NCBI GenBank assembly: GCA_949288455.1 | Contig: CASEKF010000008.1 | Coordinates: 1 to 38,659 of the forward strand | Source: an uncultured bacterium | GTDB lineage: Bacteria; Vulcanimicrobiota; CADAWZ01 | DNA: 38,659 bases | Direction of reading: 5' to 3' | Part shown: piece after piece, positions 16,617 through 24,533 of the stretch | Position numbering within the stretch: the stretch's first letter is position 1 | Layout of the letters: each line of letters starts with the position of its first letter | Made by a program: the position numbers and the translations under genes | Notes under the pieces: model-generated | Databases searched by the model: none | What the model was told of the DNA's origin: nothing | What the model saw: only the letters and a program-made list of their open reading frames with translations

Positions 16617-17600
16617 ATGAAGAAACTTATAGGTTTAGTTATCGCCGGAGTTTTCGTATTTGGAGCTGTCTCGGCTATCGACGCGGCGACCGTAAATAGG
16701 GTTCAGACTAAGCAGGTTATTAATACGACGCATAATACCACTACGGTTGAAAATAGAATTTTTAAAGGCTATGCGGCGCATGCGTTCGGCACTTTCTGGG
16801 ATAACGACTGGGATAACGCTTCGATAAAACGCGTATCGATGTCCGATACCGAGAAGCAAAATCTTCAAAATAGGCAGTTTTCTGCCGGAACTACTTGGTA
16901 TTACGACGCTGAGAATGACATTGTTTCGACTCAGCCTTTCGAAAATTGGAGCGAACAAGAGTATTCTACGTCTTCAGCTACTAAGACATACGTGAAAGAC
17001 GGCGTAATGGTTACCGAGGTAAGCACCAATTTATTAATAGAGACTACCGATCATGTTTATCAGGTCGTATTTGACGGATATGATTCTTCTCCTATAGTTC
17101 TCGACGTAAACGGCGATAAGCTGATAGACGTCGCCAACAGAGAATGGACAAAACATGCTCCCAAATTCTATGGCGCATACGCTAAATTCTTTGATATCAC
17201 CGGAGACGGCAGCGCGGATTATACCGAATGGGTCGCTTCTAACACCGGAGACGCTCTTTTGGTAATGCCTGAAAACGGCGAAATAACAAGCGCTCTTCAG
17301 CTTTTCGGAACTGCCGGCGGATATACCGACGGTTATGAAAAACTCTCTATCGTATGCGATAAAGATAAAAACGGATGGGTTGAGGGAGAAGAGCTTGAAG
17401 GACTCGCTCTTTGGATTGACGGTAACAGCGACGGTATAGCTCAGCCCGAAGAAATAAGAACTCTCGAAGAATTCGGAATATCTTCCATCTCTACCGCTCA
17501 CAACAATTATACGGGCATTTATAAAACTTCTGACGGCGAAACTAGAGTAAGTTGGGACTGGTGGCCTTGCGTAGCTCAGTGCCGCAAATTTGAGAAATAA
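16617..17600 (+). CDS. Secreted EF-hand-like calcium-binding protein (327 aa)
   Basis: Exported protein with a Sec signal peptide (MKKLIGLV, core to about residue 22, likely cleavage after DAA). Its C-terminal half carries four acidic loops of the DxDxDG kind: DVNGDKLID, DITGDGSADY, DKDKNGWVEGEE and DGNSDGIAQPEE. The arrangement, ending in a SALQLFG segment, resembles the calcium-binding module found near the C-terminus of many RTX-type secreted proteins, but no RTX nonapeptide repeats or enzymatic domain are present. The N-terminal half is Thr/Trp-rich and unrecognised. A very strong AAGGAGG site and its own terminator at 17625 suggest a well-translated single-gene transcript. Calcium binding is inferred from the loops. 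Confidence 0.75.
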   Translation: MKKLIGLVIAGVFVFGAVSAIDAATVNRVQTKQVINTTHNTTTVENRIFKGYAAHAFGTFWDNDWDNASIKRVSMSDTEKQNLQNRQFSAGTTWYYDAENDIVSTQPFENWSEQEYSTSSATKTYVKDGVMVTEVSTNLLIETTDHVYQVVFDGYDSSPIVLDVNGDKLIDVANREWTKHAPKFYGAYAKFFDITGDGSADYTEWVASNTGDALLVMPENGEITSALQLFGTAGGYTDGYEKLSIVCDKDKNGWVEGEELEGLALWIDGNSDGIAQPEEIRTLEEFGISSISTAHNNYTGIYKTSDGETRVSWDWWPCVAQCRKFEK

Positions 17601-17624
17601 AATTTCGCAAGTTTAGGTTTTTTT

Positions 17625-17653
17625 AAGGAAGAGACTTTAGTCTCTTCCTTTTT
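17625..17653 (+). terminator. Rho-independent terminator after EF-hand gene
   Basis: A perfect 12-bp stem (17625-17636 with 17639-17650) and a minimal 2-base loop are followed by a T run. It lies 25 bases after the stop codon. Confidence 0.88.
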
Positions 17654-17690
17654 AGCGTTAACTAAAGTTAAGGAAAGGAATTCGCTCATT

Positions 17691-18821
17691 ATGATAAAAA
17701 AGCTTATTGTCGCGTCGTTTCTTATTTGTCTTTGCGCGTCTTTAATTTTTGCCGAAGACGCGGCAAAAATTAAAGATCTGTCTTATTCGCATCTTCAGTC
17801 TATTCTAAAAGATAAGACGTTTTCCGGCGGAGACATCAAGCATTTTGCTGAAACCGGCAATTTGTTTATAGTGGCCAGAGACGTTAAAACGAAAAAATTG
17901 TCCTGGCGAGTTTATAACCCTTATTCCGGTAAAATTTTGAAAGAAGGAGCCTGTCCTTTTGTAGAATATACGGCCGTTAATATAAATTCGCCCGGCACAA
18001 AAGCTTTAGTTTTCGGAAGATATCCTACCGCGGTTTGGGCGCTTGATATAGAGAGCGGCAAATGGGAACAGGGATATAAAAATCCGGTTAAATCCGGATT
18101 GGCCATAATTCCAATCTCTTATCCCAGCGCTATGGGAAATTCGTTTAGATCGATTTTTGATTTATGGAATGACGATCATGCCGTTAAAGATACGTTTATA
18201 GTAGCGATAAATCCGGAACCGTTTAAAATAGAGAGAATCGCGTCTCTTCCAAATTTGAAGAAAGAAGCTTTGAAGCTTATTAAAATTGGAGAAGGCGAAT
18301 CGTTTGTTTCTGGAATGTCTACCGCTTCTTCTACGGGAGATTTGCTTTTTGTCCTTGAAAACGGTCAGGTTAGAGAAAAACGTAGAGAAATTTTGTTTTT
18401 GAGAAAAAACAGCGGAGAGATCTCAGTAATCGAAGACGTGAAAGGCAAGAAAATACTGCCCTTAGATATCGAAGAGAGTTCGATTTTGTACGCAGTCGGA
18501 GGAGGTAAAGATCAAAAAGCTACCGACGTATTTATGTCTACGTACGCTATGGATAAGACTCTAGTTTTTAATAAAGGCAACGCCTTAGCGGGATCTATTC
18601 TTAAAGACGGCAATTTTATGATTTATTCTTCCGAAACGGCCGGCAATTACGTTTATTTTGGAAAAGCTGGAAATATGCAGCGAATTTTAAGATCTGCCGA
18701 TCCAGACGCTAAGATAGGTATTCTTCCGGACGCCGGCAAATTTTATATGATTTGTAAAGATAAATATTCATATTACGCGATTCCTACGACAACATCGTCA
18801 AAAGAAACCGGAAGCAAATAA
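17691..18821 (+). CDS. Secreted hypothetical protein, possible beta-propeller (376 aa)
   Basis: Family not recognised. The N-terminus is a clear Sec signal peptide (MIKKLIVASF, likely cleavage after IFA at about residue 21), so the product is periplasmic or outside the cell. The rest is strand-rich, with recurring short patterns of the type LFIVARDVKTKKLSW, ALVFGRYPTAVWALDIESG and LFVLENGQVREK. These look like irregular blades of a beta-propeller, but no canonical WD or NHL repeat is visible. An AAGGAAAGG site precedes the ATG. It follows the EF-hand gene's terminator by about 40 bases, so it is probably transcribed separately or by read-through. Confidence 0.65.
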   Translation: MIKKLIVASFLICLCASLIFAEDAAKIKDLSYSHLQSILKDKTFSGGDIKHFAETGNLFIVARDVKTKKLSWRVYNPYSGKILKEGACPFVEYTAVNINSPGTKALVFGRYPTAVWALDIESGKWEQGYKNPVKSGLAIIPISYPSAMGNSFRSIFDLWNDDHAVKDTFIVAINPEPFKIERIASLPNLKKEALKLIKIGEGESFVSGMSTASSTGDLLFVLENGQVREKRREILFLRKNSGEISVIEDVKGKKILPLDIEESSILYAVGGGKDQKATDVFMSTYAMDKTLVFNKGNALAGSILKDGNFMIYSSETAGNYVYFGKAGNMQRILRSADPDAKIGILPDAGKFYMICKDKYSYYAIPTTTSSKETGSK

Positions 18822-18891
18822 CGAAAAATGCGAAATTGTGGCAGTCGTCCATATGGATAGTTGGATAAAAAACGTATTGTTTATGGGCGTG

Positions 18892-18979
18892 CAAAGATAA
18901 AAATGAATAAACGCAATATGCCGGGAACGATTAACATGAACCATGCCCGGCATATTGCGTTTATTCATTTTTATCTTTG
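18892..18979. repeat. Perfect 34-bp inverted repeat with 20-base loop
   Basis: The arms at 18892-18925 and 18946-18979 are exact reverse complements over 34 bases, separated by a 20-base loop at 18926-18945. There is no T run after either arm, so it is not an ordinary intrinsic terminator. It lies in the 278-base spacer 18822-19099, about 70 bases after one stop codon and 120 before the ABC transporter gene. The spacer holds no other structure that I see. Candidates are a MITE-like palindromic element, an RNA hairpin (processing or stability) or a cruciform site. Confidence 0.9.
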
Positions 18980-19099
18980 TCGAATGAAGCGTTCCGCGCA
19001 GGTACGCATGGATTTTCGGTTAGTTTTAGGCTTGTTGCAGACTTAAAAGAAAATTAAATTATATTAAGCGTTCGGATCTTTAAAAGGGATTTAACGGGC

Positions 19100-19894
19100 T
19101 TGTTAGAAGATTATAAAATTATGGAACATCATATTTCTGAGAGCGCGGTGTCAGTCTCCGGCGTTTGTAAATTTTTTTATACTGCTAAAGGCATATTCAA
19201 AGCTCTGGACGGGATCTCATTTTCAGCTTCAAAAGGAGAAATTCTAGGCATAGTGGGGCCTAACGGAGCCGGGAAGACGACTCTTTTACGCATTATATCG
19301 GGTCTTATAACTCCTACTAGCGGAAAAGTGTCTTTATTTGGCAAAGATAATTGCGTATATGCCGAAGAAAATAAGCTTAGGATAGGTTTTTTATCAGGTG
19401 ACACGGCTTTATATGAGAGGCTTACCGGTCTGGAAGTTTTAACTTTTGCCGCGGAGTTATACGGTATGACTAAAACCGAAGCTTTAAAGAGAGCGGAGTA
19501 TTTCGCCGAACTACTTAATTTTAACGGAATAGAAAAAAGGATTTGCAAAAATTTGTCTGCCGGGGAAAAACAGAAAATTTCCATAGTAAGAGCCATGATT
19601 CACGATCCTGATCTTCTGATACTTGACGAAGCTACAAACGGTTTAGACATCTTGGCCGGAAATCATATACTCTGGTTGGTAAAAGAGGCGAAAAAGCAAG
19701 GTAAAACCGTATTATATTCGGCTCACAATATGGATGAAATAGAAAAATTGTCCGACAGACTTCTTTTTCTGTTTTCAGGTCGTCTAATCGAATCGGGGAC
19801 GGTAGACGAGATACGTTCTAAGCATGAAGGTAAAGACTTAACGGAATGTTTTATGGATATTATAAATTATGAAAATAAGCTTAAAAAGAATTAA
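19100..19894 (+). CDS. ABC transporter ATP-binding protein (NatA-like)
   Basis: Cytoplasmic ATPase subunit of an ABC exporter. The motifs are complete: Walker A GPNGAGKTT (about 53-61), signature LSAGEKQK, Walker B LLILDEATNGLD with D-loop, and the switch His in YSAHNMDE. The overall sequence resembles NatA/CcmA-type exporters. The start is uncertain: TTG at 19100 has an AGGGA site 10 bases upstream, while an in-frame ATG at 19121 has only a weak AGAAGA. It overlaps the permease gene by 26 bases, so the pair forms one unit. Substrate cannot be predicted; NatAB of Bacillus exports sodium, and relatives export antibiotics or peptides. Confidence 0.93.
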   Translation: MLEDYKIMEHHISESAVSVSGVCKFFYTAKGIFKALDGISFSASKGEILGIVGPNGAGKTTLLRIISGLITPTSGKVSLFGKDNCVYAEENKLRIGFLSGDTALYERLTGLEVLTFAAELYGMTKTEALKRAEYFAELLNFNGIEKRICKNLSAGEKQKISIVRAMIHDPDLLILDEATNGLDILAGNHILWLVKEAKKQGKTVLYSAHNMDEIEKLSDRLLFLFSGRLIESGTVDEIRSKHEGKDLTECFMDIINYENKLKKN

Positions 19895-21092
19895 AATAAT
19901 TTTTTGTAAAGAAATGACTGAGATTTTTAGAAATGTCAGTTTATTTTTTATTTTGATCGTTTTTCCCGCGGTAGTTTATCCGTTCGTTATAAGCTATATA
20001 GGAGAGACCGCCCAAAAAGAACAGAATAAATTAGATATGTCCATAAGCAGAATATATCTGCGAAACGACGCGAAAGTTCCTTATGTTGAAGAATATTTTT
20101 TAGAGGACGACAAAATTACGCTGGTTGAAACGCCGAATTCCAAAATTGGCAAGGATTGCGATTTAACCGTAAAATTTGAGAAATCTCCCGATTTATTTAA
20201 GACGGAATATGAAAATTATTCCGTAAAAGTGACTTACGATTCCACAAGTAAAAAATCGACGAAAGCTTTAGAAAGAGCCGAACTCATTTTGAAGGATATT
20301 ACAAAGGAAACGCTCTATTCCAGGATTGAAGAAAAACAAATCGATATAGAGATTCTTTCTCCTTTCTCTATAGGTAAAATTAATTTAGCGTCAAAACATG
20401 ACATAGTTTCCGACATGCTTGCGGATGTTCTCCCTTTTATGATTATCATTTTCATTATGTCCGGAGCCTTACAGATAGCCGTAGATATTACGGCGGGAGA
20501 GAAAGACAGAAAAACGATACAGACTCTTTTAATGTCCTGCGTTTTAAACGGCGAAATCGCCGTCGCTAAAATTTTAGTGGTAGCTTCCTCAGCTTTAATA
20601 TGCTGCTTCTCAAATTTTTTAAGCATTTGTTTAGCCGTGAGGTTTGCGCCTTCTTCTTTTAGCTATATTCAATATCTTTCTTTTCCAGTTTCAGCTTTAT
20701 TTACCTGTATCGCGTCTCTTCTTCCTTTGATTTTGTTTATAGCAGCTTTGCTTGTATTAATAGGCATAGCCGCTAAGAATCAAGTTGAGGCGAGCCTTTA
20801 TTCTATGCCTGTCTTGATGTTCGGGATGTTGGCTTTGATATCTTCTTCGGCGTCAAGCGCAGAGTCTTTTAACTTTTTGTCTTGTTTGATCCCGGTGTCT
20901 AACTCGGCCGTTTCTATAAAACTGATCATGACTTCGTCTTCGGGATCTTTGTATATCGCCGCTTCTATTTTATCAAATCTCGTTTATTCTTTTTTCATTG
21001 TTTTTTTGTGCGTCAAAGCTTTTCAAAATGAAAACGTTGTGTTCTACGGCGTGTCCGGTTTACTTCATTTTAAGAAAAGCCGCCGATTATAA
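19869..21092 (+). CDS. ABC-2 type permease (NatB-like)
   Basis: Membrane subunit partnering the preceding ATPase. The N-terminal pattern (KEMTEIFRN, then a hydrophobic helix at about 22-42) and a large polar extracytoplasmic loop of about 145 residues, followed by five or six hydrophobic helices from about 190 on, fit the NatB/ABC-2 permease plan. The cytoplasmic-side motif AGEKDRKTIQTLLMS is typical of the family. Translation starts inside the ATPase gene. Its stop codon overlaps that of the convergent pseudopilin gene (shared bases 21087-21092), so no terminator separates them. Confidence 0.88.
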   Translation: MKISLKRIKIIFCKEMTEIFRNVSLFFILIVFPAVVYPFVISYIGETAQKEQNKLDMSISRIYLRNDAKVPYVEEYFLEDDKITLVETPNSKIGKDCDLTVKFEKSPDLFKTEYENYSVKVTYDSTSKKSTKALERAELILKDITKETLYSRIEEKQIDIEILSPFSIGKINLASKHDIVSDMLADVLPFMIIIFIMSGALQIAVDITAGEKDRKTIQTLLMSCVLNGEIAVAKILVVASSALICCFSNFLSICLAVRFAPSSFSYIQYLSFPVSALFTCIASLLPLILFIAALLVLIGIAAKNQVEASLYSMPVLMFGMLALISSSASSAESFNFLSCLIPVSNSAVSIKLIMTSSSGSLYIAASILSNLVYSFFIVFLCVKAFQNENVVFYGVSGLLHFKKSRRL

Positions 21093-23663
21093 TTTATTGT
21101 AATATACCGAAGTAAAGTTTACGGGCGGAGCGCCGTTATAATTGGCTACGAACGCTTGTACGTCGGAGGAGTCGTATACTACGCTGAAATTCTTACAGTC
21201 GTTAATTACTATATCTCCGCATCCTATTCCAAGAAGAGAAACCGAGTCGGAAAGGCCGACTCCGGATCCCGGATTGGAGCCGGAACTTGGATCGGCTCCG
21301 TAAGATACCAGCGCTCCGTTTATTGTGAAGTCTTCTCCGCCTCCGTCTGCGGCAAAACCTCCGCATGTATATATTACTCCGCTGAATGTTGCCGGAGAAC
21401 GCTCAAAAAACGAAATTAGATCTGCGGAAGCCGGAGTCTTATATATTGTATCCGTGTTTCCGTTTTGCTTCGTTTTAATCTCGGTATTATAATTCCTCTC
21501 TACGTTGTTTTTCACCAGCATTTCCGCTTCGTAACGGCTGTAGCCGTAACCTTGTGTCATAAGCTTAAGAATCGAAACTTCTTCTCCCGCTTTCAGCTTT
21601 TGGGACGTAGAATTTGCGGTTACTTTAAGCAGGTCTTCATTTGTTATTTTAATTTTTTTATCCAATATTTTGCTTACTAATGCATCAATGCTGCTTCCTT
21701 GGATATTAATCATCGCTTCTTTTAATCTGTTATATAAATTGTCGATATTGTCTATTTGCCGAACATGTCCCATTTTTACGGAACCTTTTGCATATATTGC
21801 CAGATTGCTCGTATTATAGTCGCTGTCTTGCGAGTTTATTTCGCTTCCCGCTTCCATAAATACGGAATTCCCTCCCAGCACTTGCCCGTTTCCCGATAAT
21901 TTGCCTTTTATTATTACCGGGCCTTCGCTGTATATCGTTACGGCCTGTTCTCCGAGTTTTGACGAGAGAATGGACGTTTTGGAAGTAGATTTGAAAATCA
22001 ACATATTTTCAAAGTTATCGGGAAGATGCTTGCTTCCAAGTTTTACGTTGGCGTTTACGCCTATTAAAGGCGTAAGCAGAGAATTATCAGAGCCTTCGTT
22101 GTCTTTTTGTAAAGTCAAAAAAGATATGCCCCCGGAGCCTTCCACTTTTACGGAGTTTTTTATCTCGACTATCGGCGTCAGCTTATTGTTAATAAGAGCG
22201 GTCTCTATCGAGAAGTTTTCGTCGTTTGACATATCCTGCGCAAAATAGGCGAATACGTTGTCGTCTTCAAGTATTTCATGTTGGTTTTGTCGCGTAAATA
22301 TGTTTCCGTTTTGCGCGGTTATTGAAGGTTCAGAAGGTTCTTTATTGTTTTCAGGATCCTCTTTCCATGCAGCAAGCTGTTCCCAATATTTATTCAGTTC
22401 ATCGTCGAACTTTTCTTTATCCGTCTCCGCTTTTATCCTGGCGTTTAGTATTTCCTGGATTATATTCGTACTTTCAGTGTCCTGGCTCGCTTCGCCCTGA
22501 GCGTTCGCGTATTCTCCGGTAGGAAGAAGATAATTATTGTTCGATATGTAGTACAGTTTATACGCGTTTTTTTGTTTATGCCATATCGCCGCGTAAGTTC
22601 CTGATTTTATAGAATTTAAGTTCAGTTCGCTTATCGAGTCCTGGATCTTGCCCCATGGCATAGACGGGAAAAGTTGTCCGTCGTATTTATCCACTTTTAT
22701 TCCGTATTTTCTCGCGATATAATTTGTCGAATCGTTATCCGAAGTCGTTATACTGGAGTTTTTCGTTTCGTTGGAATCTTCCAGGTTAAAAGTCGATCCG
22801 TAATATATCGTGCCGTCCTCTATAACGCAGGGAAATTTGTATTTTTCTGTTATTTCGGGATCAGGCGTTCTGGTAAGACTGAAATTGCCTTTGCAATAGA
22901 CTTCGGGTTGGGAGGTAGATTGCCTGGATATGCTAAAAATCGAACCTGTTCCGAGAATGTTTACTTTAATATCGCCTCCGGCGTATACGCCGGCTCCGAA
23001 AATATTGGAATTGTCGGCTATGATAAGATTCTCTATTATCGTTTTGTAAATGCCGCTTCTGCCTTCCGAAGCTATATATATTCCGGGCGAAGCTATGACG
23101 GCTTTATGCGATTTCGGTTTTGAGCATACTTCGATATATTCGTTATTAAATTTATCTAACGCGCTGTCGTCTTGTTTTACTCCTCCGGCCGTATCTTTTA
23201 TATCTATTGACGAATAAGAACAGTATGAAATATTCGCGGGTTCTTGAGGAAAAGAATCAGGAACTATGGATTGAATTTTTTCGCCTTCTATATCCCCGTC
23301 TTTTTGTGTTTTTTTCTTGGAAAAATATATTATGAATTCGGCAAAGTGTTCTTCCGATTTGCCATGGACTAAAAAACCGTCTCCATATTTCGTTTCATTT
23401 ACGGTAAAAGAGCCAAAGGTAGTCGGCTCGTATACGGATTTTGACGAGTCGAACGGCCAGCCTAAATTTTGTTTTAGCCTGTATTTACAATATTCGATGC
23501 CTGATTCCGCAGCCCATCGGCTCTTTACTTCGCCCGTAAATTTTTTAGTGAGAAAAAAACTTTCGTGCATGTTTTTTACCGCGCCGATTAGAAATATTGT
23601 TATGAAAGACGCGGCTATAATAACGTATATGATAAAAATTCCTCGTTTTTTTAACGCTTTCAT
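21087..23663 (-). CDS. Giant GspK/PilX-like minor pseudopilin, copy 2 (858 aa)
   Basis: Minor pilin-like protein with a single N-terminal membrane helix (about 9-31) after a short basic leader; the likely prepilin cleavage is at G8|I9. Position 5 of the mature chain is Tyr, not the Glu found in most type IV pilins. Lack of Glu5 is typical of GspK, the tip subunit of type II secretion pseudopili. The WAAESGIEYCKYRL segment matches the PilX/GspK N-terminal region. The ectodomain of about 820 residues is much larger than GspK (about 320) and contains strand-rich, beta-helix-like stretches (SPGIYIASEGRSG, GKLSGNGQVLGG, GVIYTCGGFAADGG). It is clearly paralogous to the gene at 26683-29079. The GGAG site is good. 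It follows a GspJ-like gene by 21 bases. Confidence 0.82.
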   Translation of the reverse strand: MKALKKRGIFIIYVIIAASFITIFLIGAVKNMHESFFLTKKFTGEVKSRWAAESGIEYCKYRLKQNLGWPFDSSKSVYEPTTFGSFTVNETKYGDGFLVHGKSEEHFAEFIIYFSKKKTQKDGDIEGEKIQSIVPDSFPQEPANISYCSYSSIDIKDTAGGVKQDDSALDKFNNEYIEVCSKPKSHKAVIASPGIYIASEGRSGIYKTIIENLIIADNSNIFGAGVYAGGDIKVNILGTGSIFSISRQSTSQPEVYCKGNFSLTRTPDPEITEKYKFPCVIEDGTIYYGSTFNLEDSNETKNSSITTSDNDSTNYIARKYGIKVDKYDGQLFPSMPWGKIQDSISELNLNSIKSGTYAAIWHKQKNAYKLYYISNNNYLLPTGEYANAQGEASQDTESTNIIQEILNARIKAETDKEKFDDELNKYWEQLAAWKEDPENNKEPSEPSITAQNGNIFTRQNQHEILEDDNVFAYFAQDMSNDENFSIETALINNKLTPIVEIKNSVKVEGSGGISFLTLQKDNEGSDNSLLTPLIGVNANVKLGSKHLPDNFENMLIFKSTSKTSILSSKLGEQAVTIYSEGPVIIKGKLSGNGQVLGGNSVFMEAGSEINSQDSDYNTSNLAIYAKGSVKMGHVRQIDNIDNLYNRLKEAMINIQGSSIDALVSKILDKKIKITNEDLLKVTANSTSQKLKAGEEVSILKLMTQGYGYSRYEAEMLVKNNVERNYNTEIKTKQNGNTDTIYKTPASADLISFFERSPATFSGVIYTCGGFAADGGGEDFTINGALVSYGADPSSGSNPGSGVGLSDSVSLLGIGCGDIVINDCKNFSVVYDSSDVQAFVANYNGAPPVNFTSVYYNKL

Positions 23664-23684
23664 ATTTTTTCTCCGTTTCTTCGG

Positions 23685-24533
23685 CTATCTGATATTTTTG
23701 GGATATATGTCCCAACTCAGCTGTTCAAGGTATCGAGAGCCCGGTTCTGTCGTAAAATCCGTTTCTCCGTAGACTATGTCTTTATTTGCGTTTTCTTTTC
23801 TTGCCGTCGACAATGTTAAACTTATGCGTTTGCGAGTGATATCGGCAGACATATCAAGAATATTTCTGGCTATTATTTTTTTTGATTCGAATTCAAATAA
23901 TTTTCTTTTTCCGTAACCTTCTATGTTATACTCTTTGTCGTCGGGAAAGTTTCCGTCATAGTTTAAGATATAAGAGGATATATCGTCGGCTAATGCGTTT
24001 AAAGCTCCGGATAACATGTAAGCGTCTGCGGAACCTTTATATTTGTAAATTAATTTTATAACTTGTTTGTCGGAGCAGAAACGAAAAGGAGTCGCTAAGC
24101 CGTATCCGGTTCCGGCCTTCTTGCAATTTTTACAGTCCGGATTGGCGCATATCAGGTAGTATAAGCATACTCTTATATAATAAGGTTTCTCTCTTGAGCA
24201 TTGACATACGCCTTCTTGGTCGGTCGGCAGCGGAAAAAGGAGCCATCTTGCGGAAGTATATTTGTTTTCGTCCAAATAATATCTGCAAAAAAATATATTA
24301 GATAATAATAAATCTTTGTTTAGGTTATTGTAAGCTACAAGAAAGTTGCGGTTGACAGTCTGTTTTTGATCTTGTACTTCGAATGATTTGAAGAAATCCG
24401 AAGACAAACCGAACAATATCATAGTTACTACGGCAAAAACCGTTGCGGCTATCATTGTTTCGAAAAGACTGAAGCCTTTTTTTATTTTACGCGCATAAGT
24501 TTTATTGATCTTAGCAGTCATAATAATATTCAT
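23685..24533 (-). CDS. GspJ/PilW-like minor pseudopilin, copy 2, Cys-rich (282 aa)
   Basis: Type IV pilin-like protein. Basic leader, then prepilin peptidase site KKG20|F21SLFE with the conserved Glu at mature position 5, and a hydrophobic helix to about residue 42. The downstream FFKSFEVQDQ pattern matches the paralogue at 29110-29907. It differs by a cluster of Cys residues (83, 110, 112, 123, 129, 134, 137, 153) that could form disulfides or bind metal. The start may be at 24533 or at the in-frame ATG 24521; neither has a strong ribosome binding site. It overlaps the end of the glutamine synthetase gene by 23 bases, so it is probably translationally coupled to it. Confidence 0.83.
   Translation of the reverse strand: MNIIMTAKINKTYARKIKKGFSLFETMIAATVFAVVTMILFGLSSDFFKSFEVQDQKQTVNRNFLVAYNNLNKDLLLSNIFFCRYYLDENKYTSARWLLFPLPTDQEGVCQCSREKPYYIRVCLYYLICANPDCKNCKKAGTGYGLATPFRFCSDKQVIKLIYKYKGSADAYMLSGALNALADDISSYILNYDGNFPDDKEYNIEGYGKRKLFEFESKKIIARNILDMSADITRKRISLTLSTARKENANKDIVYGETDFTTEPGSRYLEQLSWDIYPKNIR

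Noticed and set aside
18861-19046. Small open frame reading through the inverted repeat
   Set aside because: It owes its length to the palindrome, has no ribosome binding site and its translation resembles nothing known.
22674-23123. Plus-strand open frame of 149 codons inside the pseudopilin gene
   Set aside because: Antisense shadow; no ribosome binding site or domain.
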